Below are positions 1-8,970 of a DNA stretch of 64,000 nucleotides, piece after piece. The position numbers and the translations under genes are program-made. Position 1 is the first letter of the stretch, and each line of letters starts with the position of its first letter. The notes under the pieces were generated by a model that was not told the DNA's origin, made no database searches, and saw only the letters and a list, made by a program, of their open reading frames with translations. Origin of the DNA: Spartobacteria bacterium (lineage in GTDB: Bacteria > Verrucomicrobiota > Verrucomicrobiia > Chthoniobacterales > UBA10450); assembly GCA_003134785.1 (NCBI GenBank), contig PLCN01000020.1, positions 372,819-436,818 on the forward strand, in the 5' to 3' direction.

Positions 1-659
1 GCCGGAGACGTTTTGCATTTTTCTCCGCGGCCGAACACGATCGCGTCCCAGGCTTTTTTTGTGCGGTCCCAACGACGATCGCGATCCATCGCAAAATAAC
101 GGCCGACGACAGTCGCGATCTGCGCGCCGCTTTTTGCCAAGCCGGCGGAACACGCGTCGAGAAAACCCGCGCCACCGGTCGGAGATGTATCCCGTCCATC
201 CGTGAACGCGTGCACGAGAATGTCAGTCACACCGGCATCTCGCGCTTGCTGCGCCAGGGCAATGAGATGCTGATAATGACTGTGCACGCCGCCGTCGGAA
301 ACCAATCCGAGAAAGTGGAGCCGATGGCCGCGTGCGCGCACAAAGGTTTCCAAGGCGATCGGATTTCGGGCGAGTTCTCCTTCGGCGATTGCCTTGTTGA
401 TTCTAGTGAGATCCTGATAAACGATCCGGCCCGCGCCGAGATTGAGATGGCCTACTTCTGAGTTTCCCATTTGCCCTTCGGGCAATCCAACATCGAGACC
501 GCTCGCGCTCAACTTGCCGCCCGGATATTCCCGATAAAGCCAGTCGTGGAAAGGCGTGCGCGCCAGCAAAGTCGCGTCGCCGTTTTCTTCGCGCTTTTCC
601 TTGCCGCCAGGGTTGATGCCCCAGCCATCGCGAATGATGAGCACAATCGGTTTCGCCAC
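1..659 (-). CDS. gpmI: 2,3-bisphosphoglycerate-independent phosphoglycerate mutase, 5' part (3' end outside window)
   Basis: About 219 codons of the cofactor-independent phosphoglycerate mutase are visible; the C-terminus lies before base 1. The enzyme interconverts 3- and 2-phosphoglycerate in glycolysis and gluconeogenesis, using Mn and a phosphoserine intermediate. The N-terminus reads VLIIRDGWGINPGG. GQMGNSEVGHLNLGAGR carries the catalytic serine and VSDGGVHSH and HAFTDGRDTSP are family motifs. GTG at 659 is the only sensible start, because an in-frame TGA lies about 24 bases upstream. No strong ribosome binding site is seen. The gene is divergent from the phosphatase-like gene, with about 85 bp between the starts. 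Confidence 0.93.
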   Translation of the reverse strand, partial: MAKPIVLIIRDGWGINPGGKEKREENGDATLLARTPFHDWLYREYPGGKLSASGLDVGLPEGQMGNSEVGHLNLGAGRIVYQDLTRINKAIAEGELARNPIALETFVRARGHRLHFLGLVSDGGVHSHYQHLIALAQQARDAGVTDILVHAFTDGRDTSPTGGAGFLDACSAGLAKSGAQIATVVGRYFAMDRDRRWDRTKKAWDAIVFGRGEKCKTSP

Positions 660-744
660 GGTGGCGCAGTTTGCCGACGATCACGTGGGGGCACAAGCGG
701 TTCTTTCGTTGACAAGGCGAGGCACGCGCTCCTACATCGCCTTC

Positions 745-2016
745 ATGAAATGGCGCAACCAGTTGCTCGCGCTTTTCTGCCTCATCGCATTTGCCGTAGG
801 CGGCGTCTTCTATTTCCAGCACTGGGTCGTCCAGAAACCGTTCGGAATTATTCTTTTTATCGGGGAAGGCCTGACGCCCGGGCGTTTGGCCTCAACCCGC
901 ACCTACGCCGCGGGCGCGGATACTGAACTCGCGCTTGATTCCATGCCCTATCTTGCCCTGCTTCGGAACTACTCGAATGATTTCGCAGCGCCGGACCAAG
1001 CCGCAGCCGCGACCGCTCTCGCGACGGGAGTAAAAGTAAACAATCGATTAGTCGGTTGCGACTCGGAAGGAAAGGCCCTCACCAATCTCATCGAGCTCGC
1101 GCGGCGGACGGGACGTGCCACCGGCCTGGTCACAAACGCGAACCTGACTGATCCGACGGCGGCGGCTTTCTCCGCGCACACTGTCGATCAAAACGACAAG
1201 CTAACCATTGCGCGTCAGATCGCCGAAAGTTTGAGAGTCGATCTGGTGCTGGGCGGAGGCGCGGCTGATTTTTTACCGGAGTCGAAAGGCGGACATCGCA
1301 AGGACGATCGCGATCTGCTTTTGGAAATGCGCCGGAACGGTTGTGATCTCGTTCGATCCAAGGCGGAACTCGAGGCGATACCCGGGTGGCGCCGGCCGAA
1401 ACTTTTCGGCGCGTTCAGCCAGGCCGAACTGGCCTATGCAGATCAAATCGAGGCGCGCGGCGAACAGCCGACTCTTTCAGACATGGTCCGGCGCGCGATT
1501 GAACTCCTTCAATTCAATCGGACCGGATATTTTCTCGTTGTGGACGCCGGGTTGATGCGGAAGGCGGCGGAGAAAAACAATGGCGAGCACACCCTCGCTG
1601 AGACCCTGGAATTGGATAGAGCCCTCGCTCTCGCGCGACGATATGCGGGCGGAAAATCCGCCGTCTTTGTCTGCGGCGATGTCGGAATTGGTGGATTGAA
1701 CTTGAACGGATATCCGTTTCGAAAAGATCGCGGAATCGCGGTGCTCGGCCTGAACTCCGCCGGGGATCCATGGTTCTCCTGGGCGACGGGACCGAATGGC
1801 GGAAAATATTATGGAGCTGCCAAGCTGGCGGCCTCACAGGAACCGCCGGCTCCTTCGCCGTCGGAACAACCGCAGGAACCAGGCGCTTTTTACGCGCCGA
1901 CGGCGCTAAATACAGTGGATGACGTCGTCGTTATCGGAACTGGTCCGGGCGCTGACGCATTGCACGGCTCTATGGATAGCACCGCGCTCTTTCAGATAAT
2001 CCGCGATAATTTTTGA
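745..2016 (+). CDS. Alkaline phosphatase-superfamily protein, probably catalytically inactive
   Basis: 423 residues, with an N-terminal membrane anchor or signal (QLLALFCLIAFAVGGVFYF). The fold is that of PhoA-type alkaline phosphatase: ATALATGVKVNN near residue 90, a central LAETLELDRALA helix and a C-terminal TGPGADALHGSMDST. The active-site residues are replaced. FIGDG is FIGEG. The nucleophile motif DSAAS is DQAAA, so the serine is lost. The usual D...H pair before the ETL helix is absent (VDAGLMRKAAEKNNGEHT). The D-H motif is GDVGIGG. The C-terminal H-T-G is NTV. It is therefore probably a periplasmic pseudo-enzyme. ATG at 745 is chosen because it begins the hydrophobic signal; the same frame is open upstream to 556 but overlaps gpmI. 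Confidence 0.85.
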   Translation: MKWRNQLLALFCLIAFAVGGVFYFQHWVVQKPFGIILFIGEGLTPGRLASTRTYAAGADTELALDSMPYLALLRNYSNDFAAPDQAAAATALATGVKVNNRLVGCDSEGKALTNLIELARRTGRATGLVTNANLTDPTAAAFSAHTVDQNDKLTIARQIAESLRVDLVLGGGAADFLPESKGGHRKDDRDLLLEMRRNGCDLVRSKAELEAIPGWRRPKLFGAFSQAELAYADQIEARGEQPTLSDMVRRAIELLQFNRTGYFLVVDAGLMRKAAEKNNGEHTLAETLELDRALALARRYAGGKSAVFVCGDVGIGGLNLNGYPFRKDRGIAVLGLNSAGDPWFSWATGPNGGKYYGAAKLAASQEPPAPSPSEQPQEPGAFYAPTALNTVDDVVVIGTGPGADALHGSMDSTALFQIIRDNF

Positions 2017-2044
2017 GCCCCCCCCGTGGCCGACGCGGAAACAA

Positions 2045-2082
2045 AAAGCCCGCCGATCGGTTTGCGCCGATGAGCGGGCTTT
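2045..2082. terminator. Hairpin terminator between convergent genes
   Basis: AAAGCCCGC pairs exactly with GCGGGCTTT, with an inner near-complementary CGATCGG/CCGATGA. It lies between the convergent ends of the phosphatase-like gene and the discoidin-like gene. A-rich and T-rich flanks suit termination in both directions. Confidence 0.8.
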
Positions 2083-2099
2083 CGGAAAGGAGCGATCGG

Positions 2100-2957
2100 T
2101 TAGGGACTGGCCGGAACCAGCTGAGGAATAAACGTGAACGGAGGCGGATCGGGAAGCGTCGGCGGAGGGCCTTCAGCAGGAGGCGCGGGTGGACCTTCCG
2201 AAGGGATATCTTTGTTGTCAGCCATATCCTTGGAATCAGCTACGTCCTTCGAATCGGAAACAAGCTTGCGCTCCGAAGTGGTGCTGGAGAAGTTCCCGCT
2301 CGAAGCGATCAGGTTTCTCTGGTCGGGACCCGAAGCTGTCAGTTCAGCAACGGTAAACGGACTGTCAGAATGCGATGCTGGAATCCAGCGCATCATCACA
2401 TAACGGCCAGTTGCCGCTGGAAAATCGATCGCAGCGCGACCCCGAGTGCCGTCATCGATCGTTGACCCCACAGGCTTCAAACTCGCAAACGCATTGCTGT
2501 CGAGCTTGAGGATATCCGGGGAATTGTCGCGATCGGTGCCCGGTAAAGATTTCATGACATAGAAATCAATGCTGCCCGGACGTGCGGAATAAATCGCAGA
2601 GAGATGCCGGACCGTGCAAACTTTTCCCAGATCAATTACCGCCGTCGGCGAGCTATCGTCCGCAGCGAAACCAAAGGAGGTCGCGGTTTGATCGTCGATC
2701 ATGCTGTTCGCCAGTTTTAGATCGTTGCCGGAGCTCACGTAAAGTGCGCGCGCCTTATTTTTCAGACTGTAATTGATCAGGGCGAAGGTTGCCTGAGGCC
2801 CGAGGCGGGATTGCTTGAGATTGGCGGCTGCTTTTTCAACCGTCACCTCCGGCACCTTTTGCAAGGTCACGTCGGATGCGAACGCACTGGAGGCGGCGCA
2901 CAGAAGGATGCAAGCGGAACCGTAAACTTTGCTGAGCGAAGAAGTAAATGTTCTCAT
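2100..2957 (-). CDS. Secreted discoidin-like (F5/8 type C-like) protein with proline-rich tail
   Basis: 285 residues from ATG at 2957, which starts a signal peptide ending near AASSAFASD. An open frame extends upstream to 3074, but this ATG gives the clean export signal. Residues about 85-215 look like a galactose-binding jelly-roll: TATSFGFAADDSSPTAVIDL, then a VRHLSAIYSARPGSIDFYV strand pair and ATGRYVMMRWIPA. The tail holds a short repeat of SKDVADSKDMADNKD followed by a proline-rich stretch to the end. No catalytic motif is seen. It could bind carbohydrate or sit in the envelope; substrate unknown. Confidence 0.75.
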   Translation of the reverse strand: MRTFTSSLSKVYGSACILLCAASSAFASDVTLQKVPEVTVEKAAANLKQSRLGPQATFALINYSLKNKARALYVSSGNDLKLANSMIDDQTATSFGFAADDSSPTAVIDLGKVCTVRHLSAIYSARPGSIDFYVMKSLPGTDRDNSPDILKLDSNAFASLKPVGSTIDDGTRGRAAIDFPAATGRYVMMRWIPASHSDSPFTVAELTASGPDQRNLIASSGNFSSTTSERKLVSDSKDVADSKDMADNKDIPSEGPPAPPAEGPPPTLPDPPPFTFIPQLVPASP

Positions 2958-3297
2958 AATTTCCATATCCACAAAAAAGATAGTAGGACGTTTGCGTTTT
3001 TTCCGCAATAAAAATCTTTCGGGATCGTGAATTTTTTTGCAGCCCACCGCCACGCCTTGGAAACAGACTGACACAAACCGGATTCTATTGCTCGCTTTTT
3101 TTGCAGAAAAGCGAACCCAGATCGATCTCCGTTACCGAGCACTTCCGTTCGCGAAGCAATTGATCCAAAGAGCGCGGCTCGCTTGGAAAAATCTAATTGG
3201 AATAGATCGATAGGAGAAGTGCGCCCGAACCTTTGATTGCCTGCCTAAAGCAATGCGTAAAATGGAAGGAACGATTTGTGTTTCTATCTTCTCCGAA
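2958..3297. other. Intergenic region, nothing recognised
   Basis: Upstream region of the discoidin-like gene, with AT-rich tracts around 2980-3040 on the side of its start. I see no RNA gene, no convincing open frame and no paired repeat. It probably holds the promoter of the minus-strand gene, but I cannot place the elements. Confidence 0.4.
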
Positions 3298-3651
3298 TCA
3301 TTCACCGTTCAATTGGTGTTCGCTCCCAGATGCCTGGTGCGTCGCCGGTTTCCAAACGGAGCGATGCAAATTCCTTGTCGTTATTTGCAGGATGATCATC
3401 GGTGCCCATTGAGGGGTTTGGCAGATCGAGAACGAAAAGTTCCGTCGCCGTCCGGTATTGGGGCGCTCGCCATCTGTGGGCGCGAAGAAGGCAGGTTGCC
3501 CCTGATTCACCACTCGATGGTTGTGAGAAGCGGGGTGCAGGCTCATGAAAATCGAGTCGGCGAAGCAGACTGCCGAGGAGAGCCCCAGTAAGGCCACGAT
3601 CAAAACCAATATTTTTCGGAAGGCGAATGGATGGATGCTGATCAAAACCAT
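3298..3651 (-). CDS. Hypothetical small secreted protein
   Basis: 117 residues from ATG at 3651. The N-terminus is a good signal peptide (KILVLIVALLGLSSAVCFA), followed by about 85 residues with no recognised domain. The mature part contains SLHPASHNHRVVNQGQPAFF and an Arg/Ser-rich middle. No family is recognised, and the C-terminal half could be frame-shifted or spurious. The export signal is the main support. Confidence 0.4.
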   Translation of the reverse strand: MVLISIHPFAFRKILVLIVALLGLSSAVCFADSIFMSLHPASHNHRVVNQGQPAFFAPTDGERPNTGRRRNFSFSICQTPQWAPMIILQITTRNLHRSVWKPATHQASGSEHQLNGE

Positions 3652-3785
3652 ATTATGGTTATTATAAGCAACGGGCATGCCACACCGAACCGTCAATGTA
3701 GCGGGTCGGCGGCGTTACCGGCGTGATCTGCGTAGCGGTGGTCGCGAAAGCCGCTTCGGTCGGGCTCGTCAAATTTGTGCGACGG

Positions 3786-5522
3786 CTAACGCCCGGCGAG
3801 GGTGCGTGCGAAGCTCAGATTTTCCTTCGCCGCCCGATAGTCCGGTTGAATGCGAAGTGCTGCCTCGTAATGAGCAATGGCTGAATCGTACTCGCCATCG
3901 CCGCAAAGTATGTCCGCAAGTTCCTTGTGAGCGATCTGGAGGTCGGGCGTGACGGACAGGCTGTGTTCGTAATGGTGCCGCGCTTCAGCCCGCATCCCCT
4001 TCGAAACGAAAATTGTGGCGAGGTTGGATTCGCACTTGCCATTCTTAGGATCAAGAACGAGCGAGCGCTGATAGTGCTCGATTGCTCGATCCAGATTTCC
4101 CAGATCGCTCCAAGCCAGCCCCAGAAAAAACTCGGCGTCTGCTAGGGACGGCTTGCGATTAATTGCGAACTCATATCTACTGATCGCTTCCTCCACACGC
4201 CCCGCCTCGTGCAACGCTTTTCCGTAGTTTAGTTGTGCTTGAGCATCTTGCGGCAGCACCTCCGCAACCTTTGCGCTGCGCTCAATGAGCGGCACGACAC
4301 GACCGATAAGCTGCGTGGCGCAGAGCGCTCCAAACGGAATCACCAGCACCGCCCACCGCAGGCTGTGCCGAACCCACGCCGGCCAAAGTCGAGGTGATGC
4401 CAGCGCAGCCGCACCAGCCCCTTCGATTCCAAGCATACTGCGCGTTTGCGCTTCACGAACTTTCCAAATGAATCCGTCGTAATAAAAATGCAGCAAGGCG
4501 GAGGCAGTCACGATGCCGATTAGGCCGTGTCGGATCCATTCTGCCGAAATGGCCGATTGGGTTAAACCTATTGCTCCGTAAGCCATAACCAAGCCGACAT
4601 AGACTCCAATCAGCGCACCACTGCGTCGAAAAACAAAGCGCATGAATCCACCGATATTTTTGTCCCGCTCCACGCGAGTCCGATTATAGATCCAGACGAT
4701 AGCAAGATATTGCACGTCATGGAAAACCTCGAAGAGCGCGATCCCGACCAGGATATTCTGGACGCCGTTATTGCAGTACCACCAAAACGCAATGCTGCTG
4801 ACGAGAAGCGTTATCTTTACGGGACTGGCGCCACGGGCCGCCCGCCAGTCACTCCACTGACGCCATAAGAAGACAATTGTCACCACCCCCAACGCGGCCA
4901 CCACCGCCGTGCGAATGGCCACGACAGCAGCCGATGCGACCACCGGACCGCCGCTCTCATAGTACAGCTCGAACAACGTCCTGAAACGCATGGGCGAGAG
5001 AAGCACAGCCGCCGAGAACCATGCGAAACAAAGCGCCAAGTCCACCCGGGCTCGGGTTGCTGCTCGGGCGGAAGCTTTGGCATCATAAATTCGGCAAAAC
5101 CCGTAGGTCTGCATCATCCCGTGCCAGATTCCCCATGCCATCGCCACCAACTGCACCGCCTGGATATCGTAAATAGAGGACCAGACGCAAACCGCCAGGA
5201 TAGCCAATGGCGCGACGACAAACCGAATCTTAAAACGTTCGAACAATGCTGGATCGCCATAGGCCCGGATCATGCCCGGCAAGTGATGACCCATCGCGCC
5301 GAAGGCACCCACAAAGAGGAAAATATCCTGCGCACTCCAACGTGCCTGGGCGGCCGTAAAGATCGGGATGAGCAGTACTGGTGTGCCGACAAAGAGAACC
5401 AAATCCCGCCAGCGATCCAAAATCCACGGGGATGACTTCAGGGGCGCGGAAGACGCGGATTGTTTTTTCGCGCTGACCTTCGATCGAGGGACCTTCGCCA
5501 GCGGCAGTGCGTGCGTCGCCAT
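3786..5522 (-). CDS. Polytopic membrane protein with C-terminal TPR repeats and conserved histidines
   Basis: 578 residues. Residues 1-35 are a basic cytoplasmic tail. About eight to ten hydrophobic segments follow to residue 400. Residues about 410-578 form four TPR units (LNYGKALHEAGRVEEAISRY, FFLGLAWSDLGNLDRAIEHY, EARHHYEHSLSVTPD, DSAIAHYEAALRIQPDYRAA). Histidines are placed in the membrane part as GHHLPG, WHGMMQ, FHDVQY and LHFYYDGFIWK, a pattern that could bind a metal as in membrane oxygenases or hydroxylases. That function is a guess. The gene is monocistronic, with its own start at 5522 and no close neighbour. Confidence 0.8.
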   Translation of the reverse strand: MATHALPLAKVPRSKVSAKKQSASSAPLKSSPWILDRWRDLVLFVGTPVLLIPIFTAAQARWSAQDIFLFVGAFGAMGHHLPGMIRAYGDPALFERFKIRFVVAPLAILAVCVWSSIYDIQAVQLVAMAWGIWHGMMQTYGFCRIYDAKASARAATRARVDLALCFAWFSAAVLLSPMRFRTLFELYYESGGPVVASAAVVAIRTAVVAALGVVTIVFLWRQWSDWRAARGASPVKITLLVSSIAFWWYCNNGVQNILVGIALFEVFHDVQYLAIVWIYNRTRVERDKNIGGFMRFVFRRSGALIGVYVGLVMAYGAIGLTQSAISAEWIRHGLIGIVTASALLHFYYDGFIWKVREAQTRSMLGIEGAGAAALASPRLWPAWVRHSLRWAVLVIPFGALCATQLIGRVVPLIERSAKVAEVLPQDAQAQLNYGKALHEAGRVEEAISRYEFAINRKPSLADAEFFLGLAWSDLGNLDRAIEHYQRSLVLDPKNGKCESNLATIFVSKGMRAEARHHYEHSLSVTPDLQIAHKELADILCGDGEYDSAIAHYEAALRIQPDYRAAKENLSFARTLAGR

Positions 5523-5684
5523 GTTTCGTTTTGATAATTCAAATTGTCCTCAAAGACAAGTTGGTTTGCGCCTGGCTGGGGGACTATCTTTTGCGTCGCC
5601 TCATCATCTGAAAGCGAACGCTGGCTCAAGAGAGTCTCGTCCTGCCAGAAGCAGGCGACTTCCCGCGCTCTTTCCTGCCCACAC

Positions 5685-5720
5685 AAAACAAAAGGCGGGT
5701 GGCATTTCTGCCACCCGCCT
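5685..5720 (-). terminator. Rho-independent terminator of the TonB-dependent receptor gene
   Basis: On the minus strand GGCGGGTGGCA and TGCCACCCGCC form a perfect 11-bp stem with a 4-base loop, followed by TTTTGTTTTG. It lies 25 bases after the receptor stop codon. Confidence 0.92.
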
Positions 5721-5744
5721 GATGCAATTGTTATCGACTCGGGC

Positions 5745-8700
5745 TTAGAACTTTTTGTCCAAGCTCACGTACCAGTAACGGTTACGAATCGAGTAGTTCG
5801 AAGTATCGTAGTTGTCGTTAAACGCGCCCAGGACGATTGGCGGGTTCCGATCAAATGCGTTGTTCACGCCCACGGTGAGCTTGGTGCCCCAGAGCATCCG
5901 CTGCCAGATCGACGAGGTTTCCGCCGCTGTCTGCATAACGTTCTTGCTGTCCTTCGCGTCCTTCGCGTAGGTAGGCGGAGCTTCGACAGCTGGCTTCACG
6001 AACTCGTAGCTCAACTGCATGTCAAGCGTAATGTAGCTGTCTACCAGGCGATGGAACCGGAAGTTCGGCTCCTGGAGCGTTCCCGGATTACCAACAACCA
6101 AACCATTGCCAAGGATGAAGTTGGGATCATCAAAGTAATCGCCAATGTAATTACCCGTAGCTATGAAGTCGAAGTGATGCCATTCCCATTCCCCGCGCAC
6201 AAACGCCTTGTTGAATGGAATACCGCCAGGAGCCAGCGGAAGTGTGGCGCTATAGTCGCCCAGGAAGTTGTGCGTCCCCAAGCCATCGCCCGGCTCTGCT
6301 TTCCAGATAAACACGTGGTTATAACCGCCCGAGAGCGTGAACTTGCCGAAGCGTTCGGTCGGAATCTCGTAAACCGCCGTGACATCTATTCCTTCGACGA
6401 GGCGCTTGCCTGCGTTGAGGTTATTAGCGTCAATACAATCCAGCGTGCCGTCCGCCAGGCGCGTTATGCCAACAGCTGGGCCTCCAGGGACGCCTGACGC
6501 TCCGGAGTTTCCAGACCCACCGCCGCAGCCGTCTGGATCTATCACGCCTTGCGAGAGTAATACTTGCGCAGCATTCGCCGCAGGTAGTAACAGATTCTTG
6601 GTATACAGCTGATAGGCGTCCGCCGTCATCGTGAACCCCGGAACGAATTTCGGCGTCCAAACGATACCCATGGTATAGCTGTCCGTCTTTTCAGGCGTCA
6701 GAGCTGAGTTCCCACCTTGGAAAACACCGCTCGGCGGCTGAAGTGTTACTCTGTTAACCGGGTCAAACACCACTGGGAAGTTTTGTGTGACCGGGTTAAA
6801 CAATGCGGTCGGGGACGGGGACAAGAATGACTGACCCCATGAAGCCCGCAACGTTATGTCGGCGATCGGCTGATAGCGCAATGTCACACGCGGGGTGCCG
6901 CCGAAATTTTCGTTGGGATTCGAGTTGTCAAAACTTGCGGTTCTGTTTGCCGGGTTCAGGGGTTCCTGATCTGTGTCATTGAATTTCTCGTACCGCCACG
7001 CCACTGAGAAATCCAAGGAACGCACGAATGGAACGTTCATCGTGGAGGTGACCAGCGGAACGCTCAATTCAGTAAAGAATGAGTCGACCTCCTGAAGGGT
7101 CTTCGAATTTGGGGAGGCGTTAAATCCGAGTTGATCTCCATTTGCCTGAACTGGATCGGGCACTGAATGCAGCGCGATATTGCGATGTTCGTAGCCAGCC
7201 GCAAAATCGACACCACCATTCCACAGGTTCGGAAAGAGATGGGCATTGATCTTGGCGTCATAGAGGTAATCACGCTCGTAGAATTCCGAATGACCGAGAT
7301 ACGAAGCGCGTAGCGCCGCAGCTCTATTGTCGTATGCCGCCGTGCCGGTTTGGACTCCGGCCGCGTTGTAAACCGGAGCAGTGCCAGCGGTTGGCGCACT
7401 CTGACCGATGTACGGATCGAAGTTTCCAGCCGCGATTTCAGCCGCAAGCGGGGTAAACTGCGCGTCACCGCCGTCTATGCGTAGCTGGTCGAAGCGTTCG
7501 TAGACAAAACCCGAGTCGTAGCCAAAGCGGCTGATAAATCCGTTATCCTTGATGTTGAAATCTCCGTTGATTCCAGCGGTGTAGCGATAGTAATCAGAAT
7601 CGAAGAAGGACTTACGGAGCCCCAGTTCGTTGACGAGCCGATATCTCACCTGAGTGGTAAGCGGACCAAAGGGGTTGAACGGTGAGGACCGCGCAACTCC
7701 ACCGGGAAGAGCGAAGGGAGAGGCCGCGAGACCGTTGTCCTGTTTCGTCTTCGAATACATGATGTCTCCGTAGAGCTGAAGGCCATCGCCGAAAATCTTG
7801 TACCGGCCGGTAACATAATAATTCGCTTTCTCCACCGCCGGGATCGCCGGGGTGAAATCACGGAAGTTGAATCGGCTCGGATCCGTTCCAGCCGGAACGT
7901 CAAACGGGCGATAGCTCGCTGCCGTGGGCGCATTGTTTGAGGGGTTTATGAGAACAAGCTGTCCCCGGCCAGTGACAGCAATGCGACCGGCGAAGGTAGG
8001 ACTGTTGTTATTGATGCCGCCCTGTTGAAGGCCGGTCGGATTATTGCTCAAATCGCCGGTCGTGGCGATGGAACGATCCCGCGAGAATAGGTTCGCGCGG
8101 GAATAATATTCGCCAGCCGCCGCAATGGAGACTTTGCCGTCCAAACCTGTGACACCACCGCGGAGGTAAACCTGGCGGACATGGGCATCGCTGTCGGTGG
8201 TGTTTCCGTAGAGGGCGAAAAGTTCCGCTCCTTCATAGGGCTTTTCTCCCGGCCCATTGAGCATGATGAAGTTGACTACGCCCGAAACTGCATCCGAGCC
8301 ATAAATGGCCGAGGCGCCATCTTTCAGAACTTCAGTGCGGCTGAGACCGCCAATCGAAATGGCGTTGATGTCGGGACCCACCCCTTGCAAGCCCTCTCCG
8401 AGGAACGCACGACGACCGTTAATCAGGACCAGGACGTTCTGCGAACCAATTCCGCGAAGGTTAATAGTCGCCTGGCCGTTACCGCCGTTCGAATCATTTT
8501 CCGTCGCAGCGTTTCCGATGAAGGAAGGCAGTTGGCGCAATCCTTCTACCGGGGTGCTGGCCCCAGCCTTCTGGATGACCTCAGCGGTGTAAACAGTAAC
8601 CGGCAGGGCCGATTCCGTTTCCGCAGTGGGAATGTAGGAACCGGTGACGATGACTCGTTCGGTTGTCGCTTCAGGGGCGGGTGCAGGCGCCTGCGCGTAG

Positions 8701-8789
8701 GCGCTGGCTGCCACGAGGAAAGGAAGTCCGACGCCGACTGCGAGAGCCGAGCGGAAGGATCCTAACGTTTTCAGTACGTATCTTATCAT
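5745..8789 (-). CDS. TonB-dependent outer-membrane receptor
   Basis: About 1014 residues. It has a signal peptide (VGLPFLVAASAYAQA), a TonB-box-like ERVIVTGSYIP, and a plug domain from about residue 55 to 170 with LRGIGSQNVLVLINGRR and LKDGASAIYGSDAVSGVVNF. A 22-strand-type barrel follows, ending in RYWYVSLDKKF with the terminal Phe typical of Bam substrates. It imports a scarce substrate, such as a siderophore or a glycan, which the sequence does not reveal. ATG at 8789 is preferred over ATG at 8801: GGAG lies six bases before it, inside the region the upstream start would code. A TonB-domain protein is encoded just upstream. Confidence 0.93.
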   Translation of the reverse strand: MIRYVLKTLGSFRSALAVGVGLPFLVAASAYAQAPAPAPEATTERVIVTGSYIPTAETESALPVTVYTAEVIQKAGASTPVEGLRQLPSFIGNAATENDSNGGNGQATINLRGIGSQNVLVLINGRRAFLGEGLQGVGPDINAISIGGLSRTEVLKDGASAIYGSDAVSGVVNFIMLNGPGEKPYEGAELFALYGNTTDSDAHVRQVYLRGGVTGLDGKVSIAAAGEYYSRANLFSRDRSIATTGDLSNNPTGLQQGGINNNSPTFAGRIAVTGRGQLVLINPSNNAPTAASYRPFDVPAGTDPSRFNFRDFTPAIPAVEKANYYVTGRYKIFGDGLQLYGDIMYSKTKQDNGLAASPFALPGGVARSSPFNPFGPLTTQVRYRLVNELGLRKSFFDSDYYRYTAGINGDFNIKDNGFISRFGYDSGFVYERFDQLRIDGGDAQFTPLAAEIAAGNFDPYIGQSAPTAGTAPVYNAAGVQTGTAAYDNRAAALRASYLGHSEFYERDYLYDAKINAHLFPNLWNGGVDFAAGYEHRNIALHSVPDPVQANGDQLGFNASPNSKTLQEVDSFFTELSVPLVTSTMNVPFVRSLDFSVAWRYEKFNDTDQEPLNPANRTASFDNSNPNENFGGTPRVTLRYQPIADITLRASWGQSFLSPSPTALFNPVTQNFPVVFDPVNRVTLQPPSGVFQGGNSALTPEKTDSYTMGIVWTPKFVPGFTMTADAYQLYTKNLLLPAANAAQVLLSQGVIDPDGCGGGSGNSGASGVPGGPAVGITRLADGTLDCIDANNLNAGKRLVEGIDVTAVYEIPTERFGKFTLSGGYNHVFIWKAEPGDGLGTHNFLGDYSATLPLAPGGIPFNKAFVRGEWEWHHFDFIATGNYIGDYFDDPNFILGNGLVVGNPGTLQEPNFRFHRLVDSYITLDMQLSYEFVKPAVEAPPTYAKDAKDSKNVMQTAAETSSIWQRMLWGTKLTVGVNNAFDRNPPIVLGAFNDNYDTSNYSIRNRYWYVSLDKKF

Positions 8790-8970
8790 TAGTTTCTCCA
8801 TTGGTTTGGTTAGGTTTGGCGGTGAGGATTAACGACGTTTTAAAGGCATGACAAGCCTTTTTTTCATTTTTTTTAAAATATTTTGAACGGACGTGGACAG
8901 AGTGATGTCGTGGGCCCCCACGAGTCAAGCGTGTTTTTTTGCAAATATTTGAGAACGGAGAGCGGTTCCC

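Noticed and set aside
403..822. A 139-codon minus-strand frame across the gpmI start
   Set aside because: It is a different frame from gpmI; the gpmI frame reads through the catalytic serine motif from GTG at 659.
5544..6497. A 317-codon plus-strand frame opposite the end of the TonB-dependent receptor
   Set aside because: Antisense shadow of a strongly supported receptor gene and its terminator.
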